Positions 24,075 to 36,149 of a DNA stretch of 64,000 nt are shown in pieces (the first letter of the stretch is position 1; the number at the start of each line of letters is the position of its first letter). This DNA is from Straminergon stramineum (Eukaryota; Streptophyta; Bryopsida; Hypnales; Calliergonaceae): NCBI GenBank assembly GCA_963920665.1, contig OY987270.1, positions 12,984,019 to 13,048,018 on the forward strand, in the 5' to 3' direction. The notes under the pieces were generated by a model. It worked only from the letters and a program-made list of their open reading frames with translations. It did no database searches and had not been told where the DNA came from. The translations under genes were made by a program, and so were the position numbers.

Positions 24075-26700
24075 CCCTCAAAGAGCCCTCTCAAAGACTC
24101 CCCCCATAACTCATTAAAGAATACTTCTCAAGAAAATGGTGAAACTTTTTCCCGTCTCTATTCACCTTCATAACGATGAGAAGTTTTAGGTGGGTCATAC
24201 CATTGGCTTAAAGAATGTGTACAACACTCCAAATTTGATAATGCACTCTTATTTTATATAATAATTAGGATAAAGAACTCTTGTTTTAGAAGATTGAATT
24301 AGACAACCTATTTAGTTTAATAGTCCTTGTACTAATGTACTAATGTAACTATGGTTACTATGTCCTACATGATGGTCTTCACTAGCATTCACTATATGGT
24401 AATCATATCTTGATTTTTCAAAACAATGAAAAAATTATTTTATATGAATAATTTTATTTTGCTATTTTTTCACACTTTCAAATCAGGATTTTTGAAAACT
24501 ATGGAGTACCCAAAATTAATGATCTAGAGCTCTAATTTCTGGTCTATTCCTACAATAGGTAGACAATGTTTTACATTAGGGGCATCTAAAAATACTTTAG
24601 TTTCCATCTTCCATGTTCATACAAATAGGGTTTCCTTGTGTGTGCACTTCTAAACATTAAAGATGGTTTTGAGGTCATTCTTTTGGTAAAATCTACTGAC
24701 ATCAAGTCTTCATAAATTGCTAAATCTTTAGTTTTTTTTCATGCTATGGTAGATTTATTATAAATTATAAACTTGACATATCCCTTTTTTGTAAAAAAAT
24801 TGAGATATAATACTTGTGGATACAACTAAGAATGCATAGAACTTAGAAAGGACACTTGTTGATAGTACAACAAATCTATAATATGATCAACCGCCCCAAA
24901 TTATCTAGAGAGCTTTCCCTTTTAATATCTATAGAATTCACTACTAAACCCCCACATTAGATGTTTTTCAAGCTTTAAGAAGACTATGAGTTCCTGGATT
25001 GTGGGGAATATGGAAATTTTGCCACATGAACTATCTAATGTGGTTGGAAGATGACCACATCAAGTAATTTTTTTAATTAATCTTTCCATATTTTAATAAT
25101 TTTATGATTATTTAAATATATTTTGCACAATAATGGCTGGTTCACAAATCAAGGAATAACCTTGAATTGATCTTCTTGAGGCCTCAAAACATCTTTAGTA
25201 ATGGTTTTTGGCAAAATGCTACAAAATGGACCAATCTTTCTTATAATGACCCACTAGCCTAATAAGGTATTTAATATATCAATTGGTATATAGAACAATT
25301 TAATAGAATAGAATATTATATCAAGCTTTGAGAAATTAATTCAAGATAGAGACATACATATGTAGTAGAAATTGTATTTGTCATAGGTCATATAACCTAT
25401 ATAATATAGCCTTGAAACTTTTCAAATTCTTGGGGGCTTCCCATAGGTCCATTCCATTCCTAATGACTAAATTGGACCTAACTTTGTAACAACTACAATA
25501 ATCCAAATTATCTTAAACTTGTCTTGCATCTAAAGAAATCCTTGCTTGCATGTATGAGCAAAATTTTAACTGGAGGACCAAAAACTTAAGATCACAATTG
25601 CCAACCCAAAATTGACTTTATACACCTGTAGTCATGTAAGGGTTAACTCTTGTTCAATGTTTTGTTATTTGGGAATGGGAACAATCTATTCTATATATAA
25701 TATAGAATAAACCTATCATTTATTGCACACATCGAAAAACCAGACAACCATTGTTTCCATTTACCAAACACTAACCTCACAATTCAACTACCAATTCAAT
25801 TGCAATGGGAACAAAATTTTGTGTCTCCATCCAATGACCACAAACTATGCAGTGAAGGGTTGCAAGGAATTTTTAACTTGATTGTAGCTTCATTGCCTTT
25901 AAATTGCAATATACTTTGTGCGAAGAAATCTTTTGGCATTTTGTTTTTCAAAGGTTAATCTAAACATGACGTTTAACACTCATGTCAAATTTCAAAACAT
26001 GCAAGACAGTCTCTATATTCATGTGGTGAAGGATTTAAATTTTGTTTGTGTGGTGATTGGTGATTTTACTCTAGTTGCTTCCACCCCAAATATTGTCTTG
26101 TCTTTGCAACTACAATCCCAAATAAGGGACTAAGTAGTTGTTTAAGTAGTCAAAATAGCTACAATGTGCTTGAACTTTAGTATGCCCATTCAAGATCTAG
26201 TTTTTTGAGAAAATTTGCTCAAGTGATATATATACAAAATTGGAGGGAATGATTGGTGATAGCTTTTATATTCTCTATGGATGAAATTACTGAATTTTAT
26301 GAAAAATATTGGGATAGGAGTGCTCTTTATTGGAAGAAAAAATAGATTTTTATGAGTATTGTACATATTTCATCTATGTCCAAATATGCAAATATTCTTT
26401 TAAGTGTAACTATAGTTTCCATACTATATTTTTTGGTCTTTTGTATACCTTTCTATAAATTACTGTATTTAGTACTCAATAGAGTGCATTCAACTATTCT
26501 AGTCTAATAGGACCTTGGTGGATTCAATTTTTTTTTATCAATTCAAATAGAGCAACTTGATTGGACAATAATTTGAACATGCACCTTTCTTGTATAAGCC
26601 ACCCCTCTAACTTCATAATTCATTGCACATCATTATGTACACATTATCATGAGATCTTTAGTGCATTATGAAACTTTGCTTGTATAGATTGTATAGTAGC
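24075..26700. other. No recognised gene; AT-rich
   Basis: AT-rich DNA with only short frames. A 71-codon frame at 25918-26133 matches nothing. No tandem repeat or paired termini were found by eye, apart from what may be the unlocated left part of the mariner-like relic. Confidence 0.35.
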
Positions 26701-26819
26701 GAAGGTTCTTTCAATTGTTTTTGTATGCCTCATCATATGGGTCACAAAAGCATCATGTATTGGTGCAATTCTAAAGTGGCAATTCAATATGGAAAGTCAG
26801 AGCTTTAGTTGGCATGAAT

Positions 26820-27760
26820 CAATCTTGGGGTAGCTCATCTAAGAAAAGAGATAGCTAAAGAGCTTGAAAAGCAAAAAAGTGGGCACTCTAGATAGCTTGG
26901 TGCAAGAGAGAGGTGATGCTCTATAACCTTGCTCATGGAAGATCATCTTGGATCTACATTGAAGTCTGAAGACAACAACAAAACTTCAAAAATAATGAAG
27001 TAAAATGTGTATCACATAACTATGAGGGGTGCTTTAAAATGGGAAGGTTTGGTTGTACATGTGCAAAAGTAGAAGCTCCTTATGGCATAAAGGCATGTTA
27101 TGGCACGATTGAGGTTTGCTTGAAGGTATGTAAATTGGACCATTCATAATTAGAAATGAGTTATCTTTAGTGATGAGATGAAGATAAATTCCAACAATAG
27201 TTCACGGTATTGGATTATAGATGGAAAACATGTCCAACTACAACATGTCTATTAAACAGTCAAATATGGTGTGGGCATGTCATGATTTGGGGTTTTATGA
27301 TAGCTTTTAGACCTCAATTTTGTTATAAAATTGAAGACATGATAGATCAGCATGTGTACAAATTTATTTTGGCAAACTTCTTAAGGTCTACAATCTAGTA
27401 TCCTAATGTAGTTCCAAGCAGCATAGTGTTTCAAAAAGATAATGATTCAAAACACACAAGCAAGATGGTGCAGGGATGGTTTAAATTGCAATGATTTCAA
27501 CTTCTCTAGTGGCCTACTAAATTACTAGATTTAAATCCCATAGAATATTTTTGGTCTCTCTTGAAACAACCTTAGAATGGATTTTCTACACTTTCAAGAA
27601 GAATTGAAGAATTGTGGGAGTGTGTGTAAAGTTTCTTCTAGTTTTAGTGAGGCAGATGGCATGGCATTGTATGAGAGCTTGCCACCAAGAATCAATGTTG
27701 GTGTATTGGCTTCTAGAGGCTACTAGATAGATTATTGAAGTTTTAAGAAGTAGGTTAAAT
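26820..27760 (+). pseudogene. Tc1/mariner-like transposase relic (DD34E type)
   Basis: Fragments of a Tc1/mariner transposase are legible in order. VIFSDEMK near 27160 carries the first catalytic Asp. A WG-type motif (MIWGFM) lies near 27285. VFQKDNDSKHTSKMVQGWF near 27427 carries the second Asp. LLDLNPIEYFWSLLK near 27520 carries the catalytic Glu region. RRIEELWE near 27600 is typical of the carboxy end. Stops interrupt the frame repeatedly (for example TAG at 27396, TGA after KLQ near 27493, TAG in the motif before WPT), and a frameshift lies between the first Asp block and the next block at about 27210-27240. The element is long dead. Its terminal repeats were not located. The class is confident; the boundaries are not. 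Confidence 0.82.
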
Positions 27761-27764
27761 AATA

Positions 27765-28882
27765 TCTAATACTTGCATATAATTAGTTATTGATTATAAA
27801 GTATAAAAGATTATCTAGTTTTCAATATGGCATGTAGCTCTACATGCAGGTACATGACTATTTGCTTCAAATGCTATTTCTAACTTTGAAAAAGAGTGTT
27901 TACATTGCTTGTAGTTATTTGCTAAAGTTTGCTTTTTGAGCAAAGTACTCAATTTCATCCGTCATTGTACATGCTATAAACGTCCCACCATTAGAATTGG
28001 CATGTTTCAATTCTATTTTAGAAATCTCAATTTTTTCTTCCATTTTGAATATTCTTCTAGACAATTGGTAATTTTTAGATTATGCTCTTATGGAAGAGAA
28101 AATCAATTATTTTCTTAGATTTTTAGCTCAATTATCTAATACCATGAACATTTAAACCTTTAAAGTTTTTAGAGGAAAGTCTTAAAATTAAGAGAATCTA
28201 CTATGATAAGTTTCAAAAAATATGTATCTTTTAAATTGAATACTCATGTATTGTAATCTATGTAGTCACAATTTCTACATATTTTTCTACAAATCTTTAG
28301 GCAAGTCTTACACTAGATCCTATGGTAAGGGATGTAAGAAAATACTTTCTTTTCATCATAGATCTTTATACTAAAAATGACACTTTTGAATGTTTTTTGG
28401 TGAAAATAAACATGAATTCTTAAGAACTAAAATATATATAGGTACTTGATTTCGTCTTTCCCCCATTTTTGTCAAATAGAGGTGTCTCAAAGTGTTACCA
28501 ATATGACCTTTAATCCCCCGGGTAATCCCCTTGGTAGAATGTCTTCAACAATTTACACAAGATTAGCTACATAATTGCAAATTAATAGAGCTTTTGTGAT
28601 TGACTTTGAATTGTTCTAAAGGAAGCTTCAAACATGCACATGCAAGATATTTTAAGGTTTTCTTAAAATCTTAAATTTGAGAATTTACAGAATACAAATA
28701 TTATTCATTTTAAATTTAAATTTAAATTTGTGATTTCATTTGTCTACAAGTAGAAAGTATTAAATAATTGTAATTTTGACTCTATCTCAATTAAAACGAA
28801 TGATTCTTGGTCTTTCTTTCTTAAATTTTAAATGGATGAATGGTTTTATCTAGATTTACCTTACCCATTTTGTAATGGGCTA
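27765..28882. other. No recognised gene; AT-rich
   Basis: AT-rich sequence with no supported gene or repeat. A short palindromic A/T stretch (TTTAAATTTAAATTTAAATT) lies near 28710. Confidence 0.35.
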
Positions 28883-29200
28883 CACTAATTATGATATTTA
28901 GTGTTTGCAACACTAATTATGAAGCACAACACTAAATGTCAACAATTCTTCTAGTGTTGTTAACACTAAATGTCAACATAGACACTATTTGTCAAGTATT
29001 GGATATAAATTTTTTATAAAATTACATTTAGAGTTACATATTATTTCATCTAATTGTCATGAAAAAAATATAGATCTAAATATATGAATTAAAGGGTTGT
29101 GAACACAACACTAAATGCAAACCAATTGAAATTTAGAGTAGGTGTAATAAAAGCTCAGGTAACACTATTAGTAACATAACACTAAATATCAATATTAGTG
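28883..29200. mobile_element. 318-bp MITE, CACTAAT termini, TA flanks
   Basis: The left end, CACTAATTATGATATTTAG, pairs with the inverted right end, CACTAATATTGATATTTAG. TA borders both sides (28881-28882 and 29201-29202). The interior repeats AACACTAAATGTCAAC-like motifs several times in both orientations. It is closely related in structure to 14831-15060. Confidence 0.8.
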
Positions 29201-29202
29201 TA

Positions 29203-31589
29203 GTGTGAATTGACCCCCTCATTGCCCCCTATTTATCCTAAAAAAAATACTATAATATTTTTTTTGCAACACGTGGTAAAATTTGGAAATTTTGAATTCA
29301 TATTTGCGGTCAGAGGTCCGAATATAGGTAAACGAGAGGAAGAAATACAAAAAAGTGAGGCACTCCTAAAAAGGGGCCACTTCTTTACAATTTCCCTTGG
29401 CTGGGGAAATGACGGGGTCAATCTTCCCAGGCCTTCTGTGTAATGCACCGCTGAGGGTCTGGATATGGCGCTATGCCGCTATCTATTCTCCGCGTACAAT
29501 GGTAGATGCAGGCTTGCAGTTACCCTAGCAAGTCCATGAAGCCTACTTACGCCAGCGCTGGATCAAAGATTTGATTTCGCAAGGCTAGAAGCCGTTGCAA
29601 GAACACTGCACCTGGGTTAGCAATTCGAAATTTGAGGCCCGAAGGATTCATACTTAGGAAAAACCTGTGCTACCTGTAGCCATTTTTCGGAGCACAAGTA
29701 ACAACGAAATGACGACTCTAACAAGGAACGATAGTGATGCCAAGTGAACGCAAGTGCATCATCCCAAATGTGGTGTGCCACACCAACTGAAGGGTTCAGT
29801 AGGGTTGCTAAAGCAAGGTTATAGCATGGGTTTAGGGTCCAGCAGCTGCAGAGCTGGACTACCACGCACAGTAGGCTATGGTGGCATGGTCCGGTAGCCA
29901 TTTCCGATCGCGAGGTGAAACCATCGACCACTACCTTACCTTAGATGCAACACGTCCTCATCCACTTTCGAGGCCTATCCATTTTCAGGCCCCGGAGAAT
30001 AGTGCAGGACTCCCGCAGCCCATAGCTCCGGCCACTATGTTGTCTATTACTGAATGAGCGCCAATCCTGCAACATTCAAGTGAAAGAGCTGTAAAAACTC
30101 GGACAAGTGTAAATTTGATGAGGATTCTCTGGGAAAGTTCCCAGTTCTTGAAAGTCTGCCCTTGCAACTTTGCAGCGGCTTGTCCAGCTCCGAACCTGCA
30201 TTTAGAACTCGTCTTGCTTTCCTTCCAAATCGAACAATATAATGCTATTTCATGTAATATACAATCTAGAGCTGGACGAACCAGTGGCAGGGCTCTGAGT
30301 TTCCGACGGCTACAGTTTTCTAATGCCCCAAATTTAGATCTGCAAAGACTCACGAGGATAATGCATGGGGTGTTATTTGAGATCTGCATGTCATCACAAG
30401 TTCCATTCTTAATTACTGCGGAGTACTAGTTAAAACCTTCCATACATGTAACTGAATCGAAGTATTCAGTTCAGGAGATATCTCCGAACCGCTTTGGAGG
30501 TTGAGTCCTACGCTTTTATGCCACCCTTCGATTGTGAGGGACTCTGGCTGGTTGAGTACTTTCCTCTGAAATGGGAACCAGAGATTTCAATTTAGAAAAC
30601 AACACTCCTCACACGAGGTAGTCCCAGAAAAATTCCAAATGAAACTGCTCGCACAGAGGTGAGTTGCCTTTCATTGATGACTCGTGTGCCCTGTGCCGTT
30701 GCCACACTATAATAAAATAGAAGTAAAAGTAATTTTTTCATTCTTCATTCCAAAAAGACTTCGAAATTCAATAATTTCCACACCTTAGAGCCCTAGCTAC
30801 TCGCCCAGGGCTTTCGGACGGTACCAAGAACTTGGCTGGGGTCCGTGACGTCCATGAGGTCTCAACGTAACAAACGAAACAAATAAACAGCCTAACCTAA
30901 GGTTTGGATAGGAGAAAGCATCCGACGGTAAAGCATCCAAACAGAAGAATCATTCCATTCAGCGAGAATACATGCATTCCAGAGACAACGTCATTCGGTC
31001 AGCAACTCGCATGTATGAAATTTCCGAAATCTGCGAGCAGCATGTAGTTCTACCGTCCATTTCGTTGAATTGGAAAATTTCAAAGCGGTCACACTGGTTC
31101 CAGTTTACAAATAATATTTCGTTGCAGATAGAGTTTCACAAATTTGGCGCCCTCACTCGTGCCAATACAACGAATTACTTTGAAGTTTGGATTTTAAAAT
31201 GCTACGACTATGAATCTTGAAAGCTCCACGCAGCTCGAACGTCTCCGGTTCTGGTTTTGAGATAAATCAACACAAGTGATCGAAATGGAAACCTGCTCCT
31301 CCATGCTGCTTCCAATGATGAATTTGCGGTATCCATCAGAACCTTCGAAGCCATGGTGAAACAACCGTCCTTTTCACAAAGTACAGAATATTATCTAAGT
31401 CTAACTTAGCTCTCCACACGTTGCTCTAGTCCAACTCATTGCGATAAAATCCTCTGACAAGACTCCATGCTAAAACGGATTTGAACACCCAGCTATGGTG
31501 ACGCTGTAGCAATCGGAGGTCTACGACGCAAAGTCAAACAGAAATGTGAAAATAACAGATAGAATAGTAAACGACGGTAGAAATTCTAG
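29203..31589. other. Upstream region of the intact cysteine-rich gene; no other gene recognised
   Basis: G+C content rises here relative to the AT-rich block to the left. Short frames on both strands (29617-29931 minus, 29985-30389 minus, 30115-30429 plus) match no family and overlap in antisense. This is probably 5' regulatory and intergenic DNA. Confidence 0.4.
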
Positions 31590-31596
31590 TATATAT
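31590..31596 (+). promoter_or_regulatory. TATA box of the cysteine-rich gene
   Basis: TATATAT lies about 120 bp upstream of the chosen ATG, preceded by GACGGTAGAAATTC, a motif conserved at the same place in the dead paralogue (17.80 kb). Conservation between paralogues supports a real core promoter. Confidence 0.7.
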
Positions 31597-31714
31597 GGAA
31601 GTCAGAGTGGATGCATTTCATGTGGCTTTCTCCGTCTTCAATCTGAAGAGGGGTTCAGATCCGAAGCTTCCACCAACTGCGCAACTTCTGTTCTGCACTG
31701 ACTTTCGCTTAGCG

Positions 31715-33168
31715 ATGGCGAATTCTCGACATGCCTTCGCTGCATTGGCGATGCTGCTCTTTGCAGGTACTAGTCTTGCCATCTTCTCAATCAGCTGCTG
31801 GTCTAGCTGTGTCTGAGTTGAAATGAGCGTTTCGATATTGTCCAGAGGTCGGGATTGTCTTTGTTTGCAGTGTGAGATGCTTCGTTGACCAGACTCGTGT
31901 TTGCAGCTTTCTGATGATCCTGTATTGTGATTGATTTTAGGTTGGAATCCATGTGCTAACGGTGATGGTTGTGAATCGCAGGTGCTGCTCAGGCGTGGAC
32001 TTGTGCTCCAGGGTACAAGGACTGTGATGGAAACTGGCCCCTCAATGGCTGTGAAGTGAACATCAACACCGACGTGGACAACTGCGGCGACTGTGGGTAC
32101 AAGTGTGGATCCCTCTGCGGCGCCAACGTCGTTCCCGCCTGCAATTCGGGCAAGTGCGCGTTTTCTTGCAAACCGCCATTCCTGAACTGCGACTCCCTCT
32201 GGAGCAATGGCTGCGAAGTCGACGGCAGCAGCGACGTGAACAACTGCGGTTCCTGCGGCAACAAGTGCATTGCCCCACCTTACGCCACAGCGACCTGCGC
32301 CAACGGCACATGTGTTTACACCTGCAAGCCGGGATGGAAGAACTGCGACGGCAATTGGGAGAATGGCTGCGAGATCGACATCGGCCAGGACATTTACAAC
32401 TGCGGTGCTTGTGGGAACAAATGCATTGCGCCCGCGAATGCGGATGCGAAATGTGCCGGAGGGAAGTGCGTGTACACTTGCAAACCCGGGTTCTTCAACT
32501 GCGACGGCGACTGGACCAACGGGTGTGAGAATTCGTGTGGCTCTGATGTAAGCAACTGCGGAGCTTGCGGCGTGAAGTGCCCGGACGTGCCAAACGCAGT
32601 CACCAAGTGCTACAACGGGAAGTGCGATTACTATTGCCAGCCCGGATTCTCCAACTGCGACGGCGACTGGTCGAATGGATGTGAGGGCTACTGCAGCTCT
32701 GACCCCAACAACTGTGGTGCTTGTGGTGTGCAATGCAAGACGCTTCCGAACGTGTGGAGCAAGTGCGTGTATGGGAAGTGTGTGTACTCTTGCAAGCCTG
32801 GGTTTAACAACTGCGACTGGAGCTGGGAGAATGGGTGCGAGAGTGAGCCGGCCACCGATGTCCAGAATTGTGGACAATGTGGCAACAAGTGTCCCACACC
32901 CAAGTACGCTGGGGGTGAAGCCAAGTGCACGTAAGTGGAATCCTTAATTCCTTCTATATATGTTCCCGTGAGCCTGAAGTTTTTCTTCAAGCCCGTCTCG
33001 TTCCTTGTTTGAAACCTGAACGGGTATTTGCTGTTGTGGTTTGGCAGTTATGGGAAATGCCAGTCGCAGTCGTGCAGGAGCGGGTGGAATTGGGAGAGGA
33101 GCAAGAGCTGCTGTGTGGTCGGAGGCCAGGGGATTGGTGGTGGCAAGGGGATTGGAGGATGGCATTAA
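31715..33168 (+). CDS. Secreted cysteine-rich protein with six 8-Cys repeats (three exons)
   Basis: Exons 31715-31766, 31982-32930 and 33048-33168 join to 373 codons through two GT-AG introns (215 and 117 bp). Exon 1 and the first codons of exon 2 encode a signal peptide (MANSRHAFAALAMLLFAG then AAQA, cleavage likely before WTCAPGY). Six repeats of about 50 residues follow, each with eight Cys in the pattern GCE, NCGxCGxxC, C, GxCxYxC, PGxxNCDGxWxNGCE. Intron 2 falls inside the last repeat, and exon 3 restores its GKC, supporting the splice. The tail adds SC, SCC and a Gly-rich end. The ATG of exon 1 was chosen over an upstream in-frame ATG at 31595 because it gives a clean signal peptide and matches the 52-nt exon 1 of the paralogue. 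The pattern recalls plant STIG1-type and bacterial NCGxCG repeat proteins. The role is unknown; an extracellular or wall-associated location is inferred. Confidence 0.85.
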
Positions 33169-33421
33169 ACTCCGTATTGAGGAGTACTCCGTAGCGATTG
33201 TTGGAGATTGAGATTTTTTTTCTCCATGGTTAATCGAGCCCTCGTGATACTTGACAAGTAGCGTAGATCATGAACCAGCTTGTCAGTTATTATCATGCTG
33301 TGTGCTGTGTTTACCTGCTTTCCATTTGCGAGTAGAATTTCAGAGATTCGTTTTGATTGTTTTCTTGTGGTACCAGCCGAAGGATCGATCTGTTGTTGCT
33401 GGCCACTATGATCTATATAGC

Positions 33422-33427
33422 AATAAA
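33422..33427 (+). promoter_or_regulatory. Possible polyadenylation signal, AATAAA
   Basis: AATAAA lies about 254 bp downstream of the stop of the cysteine-rich gene, a plausible 3' UTR length for a plant. Such hexamers are frequent in AT-rich DNA, so this is weak. Confidence 0.35.
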
Positions 33428-33969
33428 GAGTTCATGAAACTTTAATTTTTTCTTAATTGGTGATAGTCTGTCAATACTTTGACGTCTGCCCGCAACCCAT
33501 AATCTCCAGGAGTGGTACTGATCTTCTGTTCCAGACCTTTTTCTGAACGAGTTCCAATTTCTTGTGATTTTATTGAATATGGTTGAAAGTGTTCCGTTAC
33601 TTTTTTGAAGTACCAAAGACGGAGTTGCATAGAAGTAGAGGCTTGCCGATTGAGAACTGGAATTCAAGTACCAGGAACGTCGAGTTAAACCCCAGAAATG
33701 CCTGTTTTTTGAAGTATTCCCTGAGCATTATCTGGCTCCGACAGTCCGACTTGAGAATTCTCCTGGCATCCTTTCGAGCGCACAAGTCCTGCACAGGACT
33801 TAGAAGCACCGAGTGGGAATGAATGGAGTGTGTTCGTATTGCGTTGGTTCGTGGGAAAGAGTAACTTAAACGACTTGTTGCCTGAATGCTTCAAAGTGAC
33901 ACGACAGATTTTTTCGAAAATGGACAAATTTGAGCAGATGGTTCAGCAACTTAAAAAAGCTTGAGGAAG

Positions 33970-34750
33970 CTATATGTTCTACTGTAAGCTCCCGAAGTTG
34001 ATTTTTCCCCAATTCTTGGAAAAGGAATATCTTTGCCTTTGAATTGCATTTTTTGGGCATAATCACCATGGTAAAGTCAAAACATATATGTTTATAACAT
34101 TGTTTTTAGGAAAAGATGTGCCATTTTACTAGCTTTTGAGTACACTAATTTGTGCCCAATTTGACCAAGTAATAGTACAATTACAAGATGAATTGAGATG
34201 GTGATTTCAACTGGGAAAATTGAAAAATATTTTATTTTGGATAAATTTTTTATTCAACAAGAAAGTTATTTCGGTAATGCAATGAAGTATATATGGTCAA
34301 TTTCATTAAAATGGAAATATGATGAAATGGTGCAACATTCCATTGAAATGGTGCAGAATATGTTAGAAACTACACGGCATTCCATTAAAATGGCACAGAG
34401 TATGTCAAAAATGGCACATGGCATATGCCATTTTAATGAAATTGCCCATATATTTCGTTTTTTTATATTGTGCGAACTCACAAAAGTAGGATGCCTTGTA
34501 GATGCTAAGATATTTGTACCTTCAAACTTAAAAGAAAAAAAAAATTCCATCTCTTTGTTAAGTTTGTTTGATATGCATAGTTCATCTTTCAGAATTTTCC
34601 TAGAAAGTGTATGCATCTCACAAATTTTGCAAGTTAATGACTTTATCTAAAACTTTGTTGGAATATCATGTAGAAAAAATTCAAGTAAACATAGAATCTT
34701 GTTGTTGGACTTGACCATAGTGAGAAATAAAAGTCTAAAAAAAACCTGAC
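33970..34750 (+). repeat. Block paralogous to 23.38-24.07 kb
   Basis: This is the partner of the block downstream of the dead gene, with the same ordered anchor phrases. It is interrupted by the MITE at 34291-34452, for which the partner block has no copy, so that insertion came after the duplication. Confidence 0.75.
34291..34452. mobile_element. Second copy of the ATTTCATTAAAATGG MITE
   Basis: The ends are inverted: ATATGGTCAATTTCATTAAA on the left and, reverse complemented, TATATGGGCAATTTCATT on the right. The interior shows the same repeated CATTCCATTAAAATGGCAC pieces as the intronic copy at 17988-18142. The flanks are TATA-rich, so the target duplication is ambiguous. Confidence 0.75.
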
Positions 34751-34879
34751 CTCTTAACTCCTTGGTGTTATGTATTTTTAGGCCCAAAATTATTTCAAAG
34801 TATTCAAATCCAAAGCAAAGCTAAAATCTTTCTCTATATTTATTTATTAACAAATCCAATTATAGGATCCTTTACTTAA

Positions 34880-35840
34880 CCCCTAAATGTCCAAACTATG
34901 TTTTTTTTGGCAACATAGTGATTTTGGGGCTTCGAGCAGCTTACTAAGAATAGAATTTTTATCCTTTTTCTTTGAAATTTTTATGCAACATGCCAACATG
35001 TGTCCCAGGAGTTGCTTTAAGGCCCAAAAAATTTCATAACTTTTGATTCCATGGTTTAAAAGTTATTGTATGATACATCATTTTCATTACTTGGTAGGTA
35101 GTCTAAGCAACCTCCAAAAAATTCTTAAGAAATCACTTTTTCAAGAAATAAAAATTTGAAATTGATTTTCTAGATTCATATTTACATAGAAAGCTTTAAA
35201 TCATTCTATTTTGATCAATGAGTCTAAAGTTAAACGAGGAGTTTAAGTTTGCAAGTAGTTTTGGATTCTCCACTCTAAAATAAATTTTGAAATTTGAAGT
35301 CCTGGATGTAATTCAATTTTCAATACTTTTGGAAAAAAATAAAATCATAGGATGTAGATTGTTCATTACAACATTACAACCATTGGGATTGGTGTTTTTC
35401 AAATTCATAACTAACTTTTTAACAACTTAGTATTTTGAATCATTATCTACTTTTTTCTACTTACTATTTTTTCCTATATGCTGTACAATTCCAAATTATT
35501 TGAATTGTTCAAGCATGTAGCTAACTTGCCTGAGAGAATGAATCCAAAGAAAAACCACCATTTTGGAATTTTTTTCATACAAATGTGACTTTGTGAAGTG
35601 CAGTTGTTCAGTTTTTTTTGTAGGGCCCAAAAAAAGATTTTTGTCAATTCAAACACTTACATCTTGCAATGTATATGGTAGAAATTTCTGAAAATTTTAC
35701 CAAATCTCTTTTAACAAATGTACTACAAGATTTTATGGTTACATATGACCAAATTTTTTTTTTCTAAAACTTGATACTTGTACTAGAAATGGGAGTTTGG
35801 AAGCGTTTTTGGTGAAAACATAGTCATATTCATTTAGGGG
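34880..35840 (-). mobile_element. 961-bp TTAA-bounded element, inverted copy of 20.0 kb
   Basis: TTAA occurs at 34876-34879 and 35841-35844. Termini are CCCCTAAATG and its inverse. Internal sequence is the reverse complement of 20018-20950: for example, GAAAACATAGTC near the right end here answers GACTATGTTTTC near the left end there. It is non-coding. Confidence 0.82.
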
Positions 35841-35984
35841 TTAACTTATTAGTTACACCCTTCTAAAATTTGACAATAAGAAACTTTATCAATTACAAGA
35901 TGAAGGCCCTTGAATTTCAAAAAGAAGTATTTATAGCTCTTCCCAAACTGTTAGATTTCATCTTTCAAACTTTTTACACAAAAA

Positions 35985-36091
35985 TGTATAGATCTTGAAA
36001 CTTGCTACTTTCCATAATATGTTGAAGAAATAAGTTATGTATAGATCTTGAAACTTGCTACTTTCTATAATATGTTGAATAAATAAGTTGG
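35985..36091 (+). repeat. Tandem duplication of a 53-bp unit
   Basis: Two adjacent copies begin TGTATAGATCTTGAAACTTG at 35985 and 36038, each continuing through CTACTTTC and ATAATATGTTGAA, with a few substitutions. Confidence 0.88.
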
Positions 36092-36149
36092 AAATACCTA
36101 GAAAAAAATTTCAAACAAAATATATTTCATATTTAAAAGAAAAAAAATA

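Noticed and set aside
24780..24800. Fourth copy of the promoter-like core at a CATATCCC word
   Set aside because: Only the CATATCCC word is present; the C/T-rich stretch, TATA motif and opposing half are absent.
31618..32877. Minus-strand open frame of 419 codons opposite the cysteine-rich gene
   Set aside because: It is a shadow of the sense frame: regular Cys, Gly and Asn codons leave the antisense strand stop-free. The sense strand has signal peptide, splice sites and conserved repeats, and the dead paralogue gives the same kind of antisense frame.
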